The notes: a model not told the origin generated them from the sequence alone. DNA of 64,000 nt from Halarcobacter anaerophilus (GCF_006459125.1 NZ_CP041070.1:558001-622000); one strand, 5' to 3'. Shown: positions 25,589 through 35,336, numbered from the stretch's first letter. A program made the numbers and translations.

Positions 25589-26779
25589 TTGAAAAAATTT
25601 ATAATACTCTCTTTTCTATCTTCACTTCTTTTTGCGAATAATTTAACGATTTTAAATAAAGACAAAAAAGATTTAAGAGAGATAGAGAAGAAGATAATAC
25701 AGGAAAATTACGAAAAGCTGAAAAATGAGTGGATCTCTTCTATTGATTTAACCTCAAATATCAAAAGAAGTCACACTTTTAATAAAGATTCCGATAGTTT
25801 TAATAAAAGCGTATCAATAGGTTTTTCCCAAAATATTTTTGAATCAGGAGGAATTGAGTTTACGATTCAGTATGCAAAAGATAAGCTAAAAGCAGATTCT
25901 TTAAACTGGGAGAGTGATAACAATGAACTTTTTCAAGATATTTACGAAATTTTATTAAATATAGAAAAACTCAAGGTTCAATTAGAACAAAGTGCCGATA
26001 AATATAAAAACTCTGAAATAGAGTTAATTATAAAAAAAGTTCAGTATGAAGCAGGTGACGGTGATATTACTGAATTAAACGATGCAATAATGTCTAAAAA
26101 CAATCAGTATAAAGAGATTATAAATTTAAAAAACTCTATAAAAGAGCAAGAGTTAAATTTAGCCAAATATACAAACTTGAAATATAACCAGATAAAAATT
26201 ATTGATTTTAGAAATATAAATAAAAAAGATTATCTTGAAAAAAATATCCAACTGATGTATGAAAATGCTTCTGCCGAACTTTTAAATACTACTTATAAAA
26301 AACAAAAAAGTGAATATTTGCCTAGTATCGGTTTATCTACGGAGTATTCATATTCAGATTCGGATAATATGACTGATGATATAAACAACTATACCTCTTC
26401 GGGAAGTATAGGTTTGAATCTTACAATTCCTCTTTATGATATAAATAAAAAAGCAACCTTGCAAAAAGCAAAGTTGGATTATTTAAAACAGAAAATCAGT
26501 TTAAATGATTTGAAAAATGAGTTGTCGAAAACCTTTGATGAGGCTTTGACAAAAATCGATACATATAAAAAATATAATAAAACTATTGAAGAAAATATAA
26601 AGTTATATGAAGATTTGATTGAGGTAAATGAAGCTTCAAATCAAGCAGGAATGTCTCCTACTTATGATTTGGAAGTATTAAAAAACACAAAAAAAATAAA
26701 TGAATATGATTTGGCAATAAATGATATAAATATACAGTTAGAGTATGCAAAATTATATTTTAAAATAAAGGAAGATTAA
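25589..26779 (+). CDS. TolC-family outer-membrane efflux channel
   Basis: Outer-membrane trimeric exit duct for the adaptor and ABC pump encoded downstream. The 396-residue precursor starts with a signal peptide (MKKFIILSFLSSLLFA) and then shows two repeats of long coiled-coil helices alternating with short beta segments (SIGFSQNIFESGGIEF and SIGLNLTIPLYDINKKA). This is the pattern of the outer-membrane efflux protein family. Start is TTG with a strong ribosome site eight bases upstream; the signal peptide begins there. At under 400 mature residues it is shorter than E. coli TolC, typical for a minimal epsilon-type channel. It is first in a four-gene operon. Confidence 0.85.
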   Translation: MKKFIILSFLSSLLFANNLTILNKDKKDLREIEKKIIQENYEKLKNEWISSIDLTSNIKRSHTFNKDSDSFNKSVSIGFSQNIFESGGIEFTIQYAKDKLKADSLNWESDNNELFQDIYEILLNIEKLKVQLEQSADKYKNSEIELIIKKVQYEAGDGDITELNDAIMSKNNQYKEIINLKNSIKEQELNLAKYTNLKYNQIKIIDFRNINKKDYLEKNIQLMYENASAELLNTTYKKQKSEYLPSIGLSTEYSYSDSDNMTDDINNYTSSGSIGLNLTIPLYDINKKATLQKAKLDYLKQKISLNDLKNELSKTFDEALTKIDTYKKYNKTIEENIKLYEDLIEVNEASNQAGMSPTYDLEVLKNTKKINEYDLAINDINIQLEYAKLYFKIKED

Positions 26780-26783
26780 ATTA

Positions 26784-28040
26784 ATGGATTCAAATTTACA
26801 AGAACAACTAACTGCACACAGCAAAGCAAGTTCCAAAAAAAAATATATTTGGTATGCTCTTCTTTTATTGGTTATTATATCTTTTGCTTATTACTTTTTT
26901 ATTTTGAAAAAAGATAGTTCAAATGAAGCAGTAACGTATAATACGCAAAATATAAAAAGAGGGAATCTTCAAGTTACGGTAATGGCAACAGGTAACTTGG
27001 AACCTACAAACAGTGTTGATATAGGAATTGAAGTATCAGGAACAATAAAAGAGATTTACGTAGATTTTAACGATAAAGTAAAAGTAGGGCAGGTTTTGGC
27101 AAAACTTGATACTACAAAATTAAAAGCCCAAGTCGATAGTTCAAGAGCCTCTTTATCAGTAGCAAGAGCAAATCAAAAAGAGAGTGAAGTAAATGTAAAA
27201 AATAAAAAACTGGTTTACGACAGAACTCTAAAAATGTTTAAACAATCAAAAGGAAAATACCCTTCTCAAAACGATGTTGATGATGCAAAATTTTCTTATG
27301 AAGCTGCACAAGCAACCTATGAAGCAAACAAAGCACAAGTAGAACAGGCAAAATTTAATCTAAAAACCAATCAAGATAATTTGGCAAAAGCGGTTGTAAA
27401 ATCTTCGATTGACGGAATCGTTTTAGACAGAGTTGTGGAAATAGGGCAGACAGTTGCCGCTTCAATGTCTACTCCTACACTTTTTACCCTGGCAAAAGAT
27501 TTGACGAAAATGCAGTTAATAGTAAGTATAGATGAAGCAGACGTAGCAAATATAAAAGAGGGCTTGACAGTTTTATTTACCGTAGATGCTTATCCAAAGG
27601 AGACTTTTAAAGGAGTAATAAAACAAGTAAGATTAAATCCTATTGAAGAGAGTGGCGTAATAACATATGAAACGGTAGTTACCGTTGAAAACGAGAGACT
27701 TCTTTTAAGACCGGGAATGACTGCTTCTGCAAGAATTATAACAAAACAGCTGAAAAATAAACTTTTGGTTCCAAATAGTGCTTTAAGATACCAGCCTTCC
27801 AAACTAGAAGAGAAAAGAAGAAGTATGAGTTTACTCCCTAGAGGACCAAGAGGAAATGGAAATAGATCTAAAGATTTAACGAAAGCTAGTTTTAAAAACT
27901 TATATATCTTAGAAAATTCCCAACCAAGAAAAGTAAGAGTGAAAGTTTTAGAAACGGACGGAAAATTTACGGCAATTGAATCAAAAGAGTTAAAAGAAGA
28001 TGATGAGGTAATAACCTCTCAAGAGAGTAATAATGGCTGA
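26784..28040 (+). CDS. macA: MacA-type periplasmic adaptor protein
   Basis: Membrane-fusion protein linking a MacB-type pump to the outer-membrane channel. One N-terminal helix (about 21-40) anchors it. A barrel-sandwich half (TVMATGNLEPTNSVDIGIEV) leads into a coiled-coil hairpin (about 105-185) and the returning lipoyl half (VVKSSIDGIVLDRVVEIGQTV). Beta-barrel and membrane-proximal domains follow. A basic Arg/Gly-rich insert (PRGPRGNGNRS) near 350 is unusual. The 418-residue length fits MacA. Its end overlaps the ATPase gene by eight bases. The substrate could be a macrolide-like toxin, peptide or haem-type molecule; sequence does not decide. Confidence 0.85.
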   Translation: MDSNLQEQLTAHSKASSKKKYIWYALLLLVIISFAYYFFILKKDSSNEAVTYNTQNIKRGNLQVTVMATGNLEPTNSVDIGIEVSGTIKEIYVDFNDKVKVGQVLAKLDTTKLKAQVDSSRASLSVARANQKESEVNVKNKKLVYDRTLKMFKQSKGKYPSQNDVDDAKFSYEAAQATYEANKAQVEQAKFNLKTNQDNLAKAVVKSSIDGIVLDRVVEIGQTVAASMSTPTLFTLAKDLTKMQLIVSIDEADVANIKEGLTVLFTVDAYPKETFKGVIKQVRLNPIEESGVITYETVVTVENERLLLRPGMTASARIITKQLKNKLLVPNSALRYQPSKLEEKRRSMSLLPRGPRGNGNRSKDLTKASFKNLYILENSQPRKVRVKVLETDGKFTAIESKELKEDDEVITSQESNNG

Positions 28041-28737
28041 AAACAAAAAAATTATCGAATTTAAAGATATAGTAAAGACTTACGGTAAGGGAAATGCCGC
28101 AACATATGCTTTAAACAAAGTAAGTTTTTCTATAAATCAAGGAGAATTTGTAGCTATTATGGGAGCAAGCGGAAGCGGAAAATCTACTTCAATGAATATA
28201 ATAGGCTGCCTTGATTTGCCTACAAGCGGAGAGTATTTGTTCAACGGCATAAATATTGAAAAACTAAATAGAAATCAAATGGCACTTATTAGAAGAAACT
28301 ATTTAGGTTTTGTATTTCAAAGTTTTAATCTCTTAGGAAGAACTTCCGCTTTAGATAATGTGGAGTTGCCTTTGATATATAGAAAAACTCCTTCAAAACA
28401 GAGAAAACTAATAGCTTTTGAGGCTCTTAAAAAAGTCGGTTTGGAATCTGTTGCAAATAATACTCCCGCCGAACTTTCAGGAGGGCAACAACAAAGAGTG
28501 GCAATAGCAAGAGCAATAGTAACAAACCCTTTAGTCCTTTTAGCCGATGAACCGACAGGAAACTTGGATAGTATAAAAAGTTTGGAAATAATGAACCTTT
28601 TAAAAAAACTAAATGAAGAATCAAAAATAACGATTATTATGGTAACTCACGAAGAAGAGATGGCAAAATTTGCCAATAGAGTTATATATTTTAGAGACGG
28701 TCATATTGAAGATAGTCTAAAAAAAGGATTTAAATAA
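28033..28737 (+). CDS. MacB-type ABC transporter ATPase
   Basis: Cytosolic nucleotide-binding subunit (234 residues) of the LolD/MacB/FtsE class. Walker A is GASGSGKST (44-52), the Q-loop is FQSFNLL, the signature is LSGGQQQRVAIARA near 145, and Walker B is LLADEPTGNLDS, with a switch His in VTHE. In E. coli MacB this domain is fused to the permease; here it is a separate gene whose stop codon shares one base with the permease ATG. Together with the upstream channel and adaptor it makes a tripartite efflux pump powered by ATP. Confidence 0.92.
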   Translation: MAENKKIIEFKDIVKTYGKGNAATYALNKVSFSINQGEFVAIMGASGSGKSTSMNIIGCLDLPTSGEYLFNGINIEKLNRNQMALIRRNYLGFVFQSFNLLGRTSALDNVELPLIYRKTPSKQRKLIAFEALKKVGLESVANNTPAELSGGQQQRVAIARAIVTNPLVLLADEPTGNLDSIKSLEIMNLLKKLNEESKITIIMVTHEEEMAKFANRVIYFRDGHIEDSLKKGFK

Positions 28738-29948
28738 TGTTTGTAAATGCCTTTTTAATAGCAATAAAAGAGATAAGAAGAAATATTTTAAGATCAATTT
28801 TGACTACTCTTGGAATAGTAATAGGGGTTGCTTCGGTTATCGCTATGGTTATGATTGGAGATGGAACAACCGCAAATGTCCAACAAAGTATATCTAAGCT
28901 TGGAACTAATATGCTGATTTTAAGAGTGGGACAAGAAAGAAGAGGAAAACCAAGAAGCGACAATAGTGCCAGACCTTTTAAAGAAGAAGATATTAAAGCA
29001 ATAAAAAACCAAATCTTAAATATAAAAGCGGTTGCGGCTGAAAATAGTTCAAGCGTAAATACAATCTACTCAAATAAAAGTTATACTACCGCAGTAATAG
29101 GAACAGATAATGACTATTTTATTATAAAAGACTGGAAATTAAAAAGCGGAAGAGAGTTTGATGAAAGTGAATTAAATTTCGGACAAACCTCTTGTATCTT
29201 GGGAACTACAATAGTAAAACAGCTTTTTGAAAATGAAGATCCTATAGGTTCAAAAATTAGACTCAAAAGTTTTGGATGCACCGTAGTCGGAGTTTTAGAA
29301 TCAAAAGGAGCTGCGGCTTTCGGTAGAGATCAAGATGAGATTATAATAGTTCCTCTTAAAATGTTCCAAAGAAAAATTCAAGGAAACAAAGATATAAGCT
29401 CAATTTTAATATCAATAAACGGAAGTAAAAATATAGAAAAAGCCAAAAAAGATATTACTCTGCTTATGCAAGAAAGAAGAGGAATAAAAGTAGGAGAAGA
29501 TAATAATTTTTATATAAGAGACATGGAAGAGTTACTTTCGACTATGACTTCTACTACAAAAATGTTTACATACCTTTTAGGTTCGATTGCAGCAATTAGT
29601 CTGCTTGTCGGTGGAATAGGAATTATGAATATTATGTTGGTTTCCGTAACTGAAAGAACAAGAGAGATAGGAATCAGGTTAGCTATTGGAGCAATGGAGA
29701 GTGAAGTTTTACTGCAATTTTTGGTTGAGTCTATTGTTTTATCAACTCTTGGAGGAATAATAGGAATCATATTAGGATTGTTAATAGGATATGCAGGAGT
29801 AAATCTTATGGAATTACCTTTCATACTTAATATTCAAATCATATTAATTGCTTTTGTATTCTCTACGTTAATTGGAGTTATATTCGGATATTTCCCTGCT
29901 AGAAAAGCTGCGAGATTGAATCCTATAGATGCTTTAAGATATGAGTAG
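28737..29948 (+). CDS. MacB-type ABC transporter permease
   Basis: Inner-membrane mechanotransmitter permease (403 residues) with a helix at about 18-40, a large periplasmic MacB core domain (45-270), then three C-terminal helices with the FtsX signature (SVTERTREIGIRLAIGA near 305). The domain order is that of the type VII ABC superfamily. It is coupled to the ATPase by a one-base overlap. The operon ends here with a convergent hairpin. It would extrude periplasmic substrates through the adaptor and the TolC-like channel rather than move them across the inner membrane. Confidence 0.9.
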   Translation: MFVNAFLIAIKEIRRNILRSILTTLGIVIGVASVIAMVMIGDGTTANVQQSISKLGTNMLILRVGQERRGKPRSDNSARPFKEEDIKAIKNQILNIKAVAAENSSSVNTIYSNKSYTTAVIGTDNDYFIIKDWKLKSGREFDESELNFGQTSCILGTTIVKQLFENEDPIGSKIRLKSFGCTVVGVLESKGAAAFGRDQDEIIIVPLKMFQRKIQGNKDISSILISINGSKNIEKAKKDITLLMQERRGIKVGEDNNFYIRDMEELLSTMTSTTKMFTYLLGSIAAISLLVGGIGIMNIMLVSVTERTREIGIRLAIGAMESEVLLQFLVESIVLSTLGGIIGIILGLLIGYAGVNLMELPFILNIQIILIAFVFSTLIGVIFGYFPARKAARLNPIDALRYE

Positions 29949-29970
29949 AAAGTAATAAATACTTTCTACT
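29944..29970. terminator. Convergent terminator between macB and the DUF4198 gene
   Basis: AGTAGAAAGTA (29944-29954) and TACTTTCTACT (29960-29970) form a perfect 11-base stem around ATAAA, overlapping the permease stop. It serves both converging genes, though the U tract on the plus side is interrupted. Confidence 0.65.
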
Positions 29971-29973
29971 TGG

Positions 29974-30783
29974 TTATTTTATAGTGATTGTTGCAGAGGC
30001 ATTATTTATTAATGTTAACTCAGCCTCTTTTTTATGAGTTGTTTTAAAAATCCATTTACCGTTATTTGGAAGTGTGAATTTTGCTTTTCCTTTTCTAATT
30101 GAAGAAAAAAGTGCATTTGCATGAGGATTTTGTTCGCTTTTAGCTGTCATATAACCGCTTTGTAAAGCTTTTCCTTTATATAAAACTTCAAAAGTTACAC
30201 TATCTCCTGCTTTTACTTTTGTTAAATCAGAAGTAGGGATAATCTCTAAATTATGACCTGCTTTTTTGGGTTGAGTCCATTCTTGAAATGCAAAATAACT
30301 TTTTGCAAAAGTATTGATTTGATTTGAAGATAAGATTTTTTCTGCATTTTTTATCTTATCTTTTGGTTCTCTTTTAAATCTAGTTTTCCCTTTTTTATCA
30401 ATATATTTTGTAAAATAACCGGTTTTTGTAGCAAGTGCAATGCTGTAAGTACCTTTTTGCGATTTTTCGTCAAATGAAATTTTTTGCATTGCCATATTGC
30501 TTTGCGTAATTGTTAAATTGTCACCTTCAAAGATTTTCTCAACTTTTGAAAAAGGTTTTTTAAGTGCAATTTTTTCACCCTTTGGTTCTATTAAATCAAA
30601 AGAATCAAACTGCATTTTAGAAGGTACGGAATCATCAATAGAAATATTGTGACCCCAGCCTATGCCAACCGTAGTATGACCTCCTTTTTTTGATAAAGAA
30701 TCAAATGAGTTAAGCCAAAGACTGTGTCCCATTAAACTACTTGCGGTGATAGTTCCTGCAAGTAATAGTTTTGAAATATTCAT
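29974..30783 (-). CDS. DUF4198 periplasmic protein linked to a TonB receptor
   Basis: Exported 269-residue protein with an N-terminal signal peptide (cleavage likely near GHSLW, about residue 20). The rest is beta-rich, with HSLWLNSFDSLSKKGGHTTV at the start and a GKWIFKTTHKKEAELTLINNA tail, the outline of the DUF4198 family. That family commonly accompanies metal or siderophore uptake genes; its binding partner is not established. It begins 14 bases downstream of the TonB-dependent receptor and is almost certainly co-transcribed. AAAGGA precedes the ATG. It may bind metal or a ligand in the periplasm. Confidence 0.75.
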   Translation of the reverse strand: MNISKLLLAGTITASSLMGHSLWLNSFDSLSKKGGHTTVGIGWGHNISIDDSVPSKMQFDSFDLIEPKGEKIALKKPFSKVEKIFEGDNLTITQSNMAMQKISFDEKSQKGTYSIALATKTGYFTKYIDKKGKTRFKREPKDKIKNAEKILSSNQINTFAKSYFAFQEWTQPKKAGHNLEIIPTSDLTKVKAGDSVTFEVLYKGKALQSGYMTAKSEQNPHANALFSSIRKGKAKFTLPNNGKWIFKTTHKKEAELTLINNASATITIK

Positions 30784-30797
30784 TTATTTATCCTTTC

Positions 30798-32834
30798 TTA
30801 AAATCTAACGTTCATTCCAACGATATATCTTCTACCGTCAAGCACTACGCCGTAGTCATCATTTGTAACTTCTTTATTTGTAAGATTATAAATTCCTGCT
30901 TTAAATTGTAAAGTCTTAGAGGCTTTATAAACTAAACCTGCATCAGCAAATCCATAACCCGGAGTTCCCTCACTCATTGAAGTTCTACCTAAATAATCGG
31001 AAGTTTTCCCTCTATAGTTAAATTGTGTCCAAGCTGACCATTTATTCGTTGCTTGCCAGTCCAGATTTAAATTGAACATATGCTTTGGCATTTTATTTAG
31101 TGGTTCCCCTTCAAAATCTCCGGATTTTTGTTCTGATTTAGTATATGTATAACTACTATTTAATGTAACTGTTGGAGTTACTTCGTAATCTAATGAAATT
31201 TCAACACCTCTTATTTGAGCTTTATCTATATTTTTCTTTGTACTTAAAAATAAAAAGTTGTTTCCTCCATAAGAGCATCCCCAAGTGGAAGGATCATTTC
31301 TATCTCCACCATTATCGCAATATCTGTCTTCCGCAATTTTATCTTTGTAATCTGTTTGGAATACCATTAAACTACTATTTAACCCTAAATCATCATCATA
31401 ATAATTTACTCCTATTTCATAACTTACACTTTTCTCCGGTTCTAAATCTTCATTCCCTATAATAAGAGCTCTTGGATGTGGTGCTGGAGAACCTCCACCT
31501 CCTGTTCCTCTTCCAAAACCTTCTGTTGCATCTGAAAGTGTTGGTTGTCTATATCCTGTTGAAACTCCACCTTTAATTGTTAAATTGTCTGTCGCATGGT
31601 AAACACCATAAATTCTTGGACTTAATTCTCCTCCGAATAGTTCATCATCGTTGTATCTAATACCTGTTGTTAAAGCAAAATCTTTAAACATACTCCATTC
31701 ATCTTCAATAAAAAGTGCACCAATCCATCTATCAACACTTTCTACGGCACCTTCAATATTTGATGATAACAGTCCATTTGTCTCATCTGTAAATTCTTCT
31801 TCTTTATACTGTCCACCGAAAGTTATTACATGATTTTTATAGAAATATGTAGCTTGGGTATTAAGAATATGTAAATCTTCTTTTTTTGTATCTGATTGGA
31901 TTTTTGCAGTTTTATCATATTGATAATATGTATTAATTAGAAAATCGTTATAGTTACCTTGATGCGAAATTACATAAACATCTTTGTCTTGTGCATTATA
32001 TGAACCGCTTGCTGTTTCAGCTATACTTTTCCCAGGTGTGGTTGTATATTCTTGTCTAGTAAAGTCATAACCCAATTTGATATTATTTTGTTCATCAACT
32101 TTCCAAGATAATTCTGTTCCAATTTTTCTTTTTTTTACTTCAGGTTCACTAGAAGAGGATTTACTCCCTTGAACTAAATCACTTTCATCTGTTCCCTGAA
32201 AGGCACCGTTTATTGATAAAGAAAGCTTATCCTTTATTATAGGTCCTGATAAAAATAGACTTGTATTATAACTGTCATTATTTATATCATTCCCTGATCC
32301 AGATTTGGCATATTCTGTTGTTATACTACCCGACCATTTATCAGCGGCTTTTTTAGTAATTATATTAATTACTCCACCCATAGCTTCTGACCCGTAAAGC
32401 GAAGACATCGGTCCTCTAATAATTTCTATTCTTTCTATCATATCTATAGGGGGTAAATTTGCTCCTGTTTTCCCTCCATCAGTTCCATTTGTATTAATAG
32501 AACGCCCAGAAGATATTGGTCTGCCGTCAACTAAATATAAAGTATAAGTTGCACTCATCCCTCTTATTGTTATGTCTTGGCTTGCTCCTCCACCTGAAAC
32601 ATAAACTCCAGGAATATTTTTTACTGCATCAATTACATCGGTATAAGATTTTTTTTGTAATTCTTCTGCTGTAATAACAGAGATACTAGCAGGTGCATCT
32701 GCAATGTTTTGTTCAAAACCGCTTGCACTGACAACCGTCACATCATTTAGTGAGTTTGTTGTCTCTTGGGCATTTAGTGTGGTTAATATTGCCGACAATG
32801 CCAGCGATAAGCTTACTTTTTTTCTAATATTCAT
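30798..32834 (-). CDS. TonB-dependent outer-membrane receptor, FepA/CirA-like
   Basis: Outer-membrane gated barrel for a siderophore or similar iron chelate. The 678-residue precursor has a signal peptide ending near NAQ (about 23), a TonB-box-like stretch (NDVTVVSAS), a plug domain with IRGMSATYTLYLVDGRP and RIEIIRGPMSSLYGSEAMGG, and a barrel ending in phenylalanine. The loop with GTGGGGS and GNEDLEPEKS is typical of FepA/CirA catechol receptors, so a catechol siderophore is my best guess. GAGGAGA precedes the ATG. A Fur-box-like site lies about 75 bases upstream, and the PepSY operon precedes it on the same strand. Confidence 0.9.
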   Translation of the reverse strand: MNIRKKVSLSLALSAILTTLNAQETTNSLNDVTVVSASGFEQNIADAPASISVITAEELQKKSYTDVIDAVKNIPGVYVSGGGASQDITIRGMSATYTLYLVDGRPISSGRSINTNGTDGGKTGANLPPIDMIERIEIIRGPMSSLYGSEAMGGVINIITKKAADKWSGSITTEYAKSGSGNDINNDSYNTSLFLSGPIIKDKLSLSINGAFQGTDESDLVQGSKSSSSEPEVKKRKIGTELSWKVDEQNNIKLGYDFTRQEYTTTPGKSIAETASGSYNAQDKDVYVISHQGNYNDFLINTYYQYDKTAKIQSDTKKEDLHILNTQATYFYKNHVITFGGQYKEEEFTDETNGLLSSNIEGAVESVDRWIGALFIEDEWSMFKDFALTTGIRYNDDELFGGELSPRIYGVYHATDNLTIKGGVSTGYRQPTLSDATEGFGRGTGGGGSPAPHPRALIIGNEDLEPEKSVSYEIGVNYYDDDLGLNSSLMVFQTDYKDKIAEDRYCDNGGDRNDPSTWGCSYGGNNFLFLSTKKNIDKAQIRGVEISLDYEVTPTVTLNSSYTYTKSEQKSGDFEGEPLNKMPKHMFNLNLDWQATNKWSAWTQFNYRGKTSDYLGRTSMSEGTPGYGFADAGLVYKASKTLQFKAGIYNLTNKEVTNDDYGVVLDGRRYIVGMNVRF

Positions 32835-32906
32835 TAAATCTCCTCATTTTTTATGAATTTTGTTAGTAGAATTTTAATGGTATAAAATGATAAAAAAATG
32901 ATAGAA

Positions 32907-32921
32907 TGATAATGAATATTA
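32907..32921. promoter_or_regulatory. Putative Fur box upstream of the TonB receptor
   Basis: TGATAATGAATATTA matches 12 of 14 informative positions of the 7-1-7 Fur consensus (TGATAAT-n-ATTATCA). It lies 73 bases before the receptor start, where Fur would block RNA polymerase. Confidence 0.5.
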
Positions 32922-32984
32922 AAATTGATTTTAATATAATGTGATTAACAAAGAGTTAACCACACAATATTTTAAAGAATAATT

Positions 32985-33305
32985 TTATAAAAAATTTAAA
33001 ATAAAAAAGAGAAGGAGCAAAAATATAGATAAAGGAATAAACATTTTTGTTTTGTAGGTTAATATAAGAGCAATAAAAATTATTTCAGGGGTTAATATTC
33101 CTATCCAATAAGTTATTCCAAGAGAGATACCTATACTTTTTATTAAAAAGATTAAAGAGATTATTAAAAGCAGACTTCCCGTAAATTTAGAGAAATTCTT
33201 AAAAACTCTGCTGATATTTTTTTGAAATACTGCTTTGTAATGTTTGTCCATGCCTAAACAAAGAAGAGAAAGTCCCAAATAAATAAGAGATATATTAATT
33301 AACAT
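32985..33305 (-). CDS. DUF3325 small membrane protein
   Basis: A 106-residue protein with about three to four helices. Its opening (LGLSLLCLGMDKHYKAVFQ) matches the DUF3325 pattern of an early helix followed by an M-D-x-H-x-x-x-V-F motif. Proteins of this family are encoded beside PepSY-helix ferric reductase-like proteins and DUF3649 proteins in iron-uptake loci of many proteobacteria, and the same trio occurs here in order. It overlaps the PepSY gene by seven bases, with AAAGGAG before the ATG. The role is unknown, probably assisting iron release or the PepSY protein in the inner membrane. Confidence 0.75.
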   Translation of the reverse strand: MLINISLIYLGLSLLCLGMDKHYKAVFQKNISRVFKNFSKFTGSLLLIISLIFLIKSIGISLGITYWIGILTPEIIFIALILTYKTKMFIPLSIFLLLLFFILNFL

Positions 33306-34942
33306 TGTAAGCTCCTTTTTGCCCTTTTAAATAGAATATATGAAGCCAAAGCAAAGATTGCGGCACTTATTATAAAATATAAGTCAAAATAGAAGTGTAA
33401 AGAGTCTCTGTTTATAAAAGTGTCAAAACTTTTTGCTGTTGTAATTATATTTATTATAGGAATAAAAATAAATATTAAAGTTGCCGCAATAAGTTGTTCA
33501 ATCCAAGCTTTTTTCGTATCTCTTAAAAAAGCGTGAATATAACTAAACAACCAGGCTAGAAAAAAGGCATTTATCTCCAAACTTTGTCTATTTTCTTCAA
33601 AAGCGGGGATTATTCTGTTTGCAATAAAATAGACACCTATAGCAATAAAAATTCCTACAATAGTACCTAAATTGAGTTTTTCAACCAGCCAGAAACCGAA
33701 ACTTTTTTTCTTTTCATACTTTTTCTTTCTTTTTTCAATCCATAAAATAAGACCGCTTCCTGCTAAAACAACACCGCTTAATCCGCAAATAAAAAATATA
33801 AATCTAAGAGTAGAATCCGCAAATCTTGCCATATGCAAACTACCCAAAGCTGTATGAGTATTTATAATTATACTGTTACTTGAAGGAGGAATATTTTTTG
33901 AAATCAATTTTGCCGTTTTACCGTCATATTTTAAAGCCTCTCTTTCAAATTTTGAACTAAATATTGTGGATGCTTTTTTAGGACGAACTTCTACTATTAC
34001 TTGTTTTCTCTCTTTTGATAGAGTAAATCCTCCTATATTGTCAGGCCAATGAATACTAGCTTGATTTAAGATCTTTTTTAAACTTTCTTGCGTAATTGCA
34101 GGTTCAAGTGGGCTTTTATCTATTTTCTTGACTTTATTATCCATTTTTCTTAAAGTATCTTTTTGCAAAGATTTTGTTTGAAGTTTATTTATATCTTCTC
34201 TATACTCTCTAAAATCTCCATTATAAGCCGTATCCATTGCCCAAGGCATCATAAGACGCATAAAAAGAACCAAGCCTGAATATGTAATCATAATATGAAA
34301 AGGCAAAGCGGCAACAGCAGGAAGAATATGTAAATCCATCCAGCTTCTAACACCTTTTTTAGGTCTGAATACAAAAATATCTTTAAAAATTCTTTTATGG
34401 ATAATTATTCCCGTGATAATAGCTACAAGCATAGACATTGTTGCAATTCCTACTATCCAGCGAGCTGTAAATCTTGGAATATTATATAATTCAAAGTGAA
34501 ATCTATATAAAAAGTTTCCTCCTAATGTTTCTCTTGGTTTTATCTCTTCAGCTGTTGATGCATCATAATATTTAAAAACTCTTTTCCCTTTTTTCTTTCT
34601 TTGGGAAGTTTTATTTTCCGAAACTCTTTTTTGTTTTATCTCTTTTTCTCTGTTTTTACTATTTTCTTGATAGAACATACTTATAACGTTTGAGCGACTG
34701 TTAGGTAAAGTGACATAAAGATTATTACTCTTTTCAAAAACTTCTAAAGCCTTTTTTTGAGCTATATCAAGTGTTTTTTCCGAAGGTTTTGATTTATGAA
34801 GTTCAGGCTTCATCCATAAATTTATTTCATCTCTATAATAAGAACTAGTTCCCGTTACAAATACGGCAAAAAGAAGCCAGCCTACTATAAGTCCGCTGTA
34901 AGTATGTAACCATCTCATTGATTGTCTAAAACTTTTTTCCAT
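33299..34942 (-). CDS. PepSY-associated membrane protein, FoxB/PiuB-like
   Basis: Inner-membrane protein of 547 residues with helices near 15-36, 170-190, 220-240, 395-420 and three more at the C-terminus, and PepSY-type periplasmic segments. Histidines in or beside the helices (RWLHTYSGL, HFELYN, DLHILPAVAALPFH, ARFADS) are the sort that bind haem in PepSY ferric-siderophore reductases such as FoxB and PiuB. The likely role is reduction and release of iron from the siderophore in the periplasm. A basic insert (KTSQRKKKGKRVFKY) near 120 is notable. It lies between DUF3649 (two-base gap) and DUF3325. Confidence 0.85.
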   Translation of the reverse strand: MEKSFRQSMRWLHTYSGLIVGWLLFAVFVTGTSSYYRDEINLWMKPELHKSKPSEKTLDIAQKKALEVFEKSNNLYVTLPNSRSNVISMFYQENSKNREKEIKQKRVSENKTSQRKKKGKRVFKYYDASTAEEIKPRETLGGNFLYRFHFELYNIPRFTARWIVGIATMSMLVAIITGIIIHKRIFKDIFVFRPKKGVRSWMDLHILPAVAALPFHIMITYSGLVLFMRLMMPWAMDTAYNGDFREYREDINKLQTKSLQKDTLRKMDNKVKKIDKSPLEPAITQESLKKILNQASIHWPDNIGGFTLSKERKQVIVEVRPKKASTIFSSKFEREALKYDGKTAKLISKNIPPSSNSIIINTHTALGSLHMARFADSTLRFIFFICGLSGVVLAGSGLILWIEKRKKKYEKKKSFGFWLVEKLNLGTIVGIFIAIGVYFIANRIIPAFEENRQSLEINAFFLAWLFSYIHAFLRDTKKAWIEQLIAATLIFIFIPIINIITTAKSFDTFINRDSLHFYFDLYFIISAAIFALASYILFKRAKRSLQC

Positions 34943-34944
34943 AA

Positions 34945-35208
34945 TTAAGCCTTAATTTCTAAAAAATAACTGTTTATTAAAAAAAGCAGGATAGAAACAA
35001 CTGCAAGTTGAATTAAAAGTTTTTTTATACTAATACTGCTGTAAGAGTAAAGAATAAAAAGTAACCAAAAAGTAAAAGAGAGCATAGAAGCCAAAACTAC
35101 GGACTCTGCTTTATTTGAAAAAGGTAATACAAGCGTTAAACTAATTGTTAATAAAGAGCTTAATAAATAGCCGCCTAATATGGCAGTTATTAGTCTAATT
35201 ATTTTCAT
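34945..35208 (-). CDS. DUF3649 small membrane protein
   Basis: An 87-residue protein with three hydrophobic helices (about 5-27, 37-55, 62-82). AILGGYLLSSLLTISLTLVL and the following SKAESVVLASMLSF-like region fit the DUF3649 family as I recall it: a G-G-Y start, then a Pro-ended helix and an A/E-A-V turn. In other proteobacteria DUF3649, PepSY protein and DUF3325 form one operon near a TonB receptor, exactly as here. It is the first gene of the unit. Its promoter region holds two Fur-box-like sites. Function unknown. Confidence 0.7.
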   Translation of the reverse strand: MKIIRLITAILGGYLLSSLLTISLTLVLPFSNKAESVVLASMLSFTFWLLFILYSYSSISIKKLLIQLAVVSILLFLINSYFLEIKA

Positions 35209-35275
35209 AATAATCCTAGATGTAAAATTTAATTCGAATATTTTACTTGTGAAAAATGACTAAAAAATGATTTTA

Positions 35276-35290
35276 TGATATCAATTATCA
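35276..35290. promoter_or_regulatory. Putative Fur box, PepSY-operon side
   Basis: TGATATCAATTATCA matches 12 of 14 positions of the 7-1-7 Fur pattern, with a perfect right half. It is 68 bases upstream of the DUF3649 start on the minus strand. Confidence 0.5.
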
Positions 35291-35321
35291 TAATATATTT
35301 AATAAGCTTTTTATAATGTTT

Positions 35322-35336
35322 TGAGTATCATTATCA
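35322..35336. promoter_or_regulatory. Putative Fur box, response-regulator side
   Basis: TGAGTATCATTATCA also matches 12 of 14 Fur positions with a perfect right half. It ends 16 bases before the response-regulator GTG, so it could control the two-component genes as well. Confidence 0.5.
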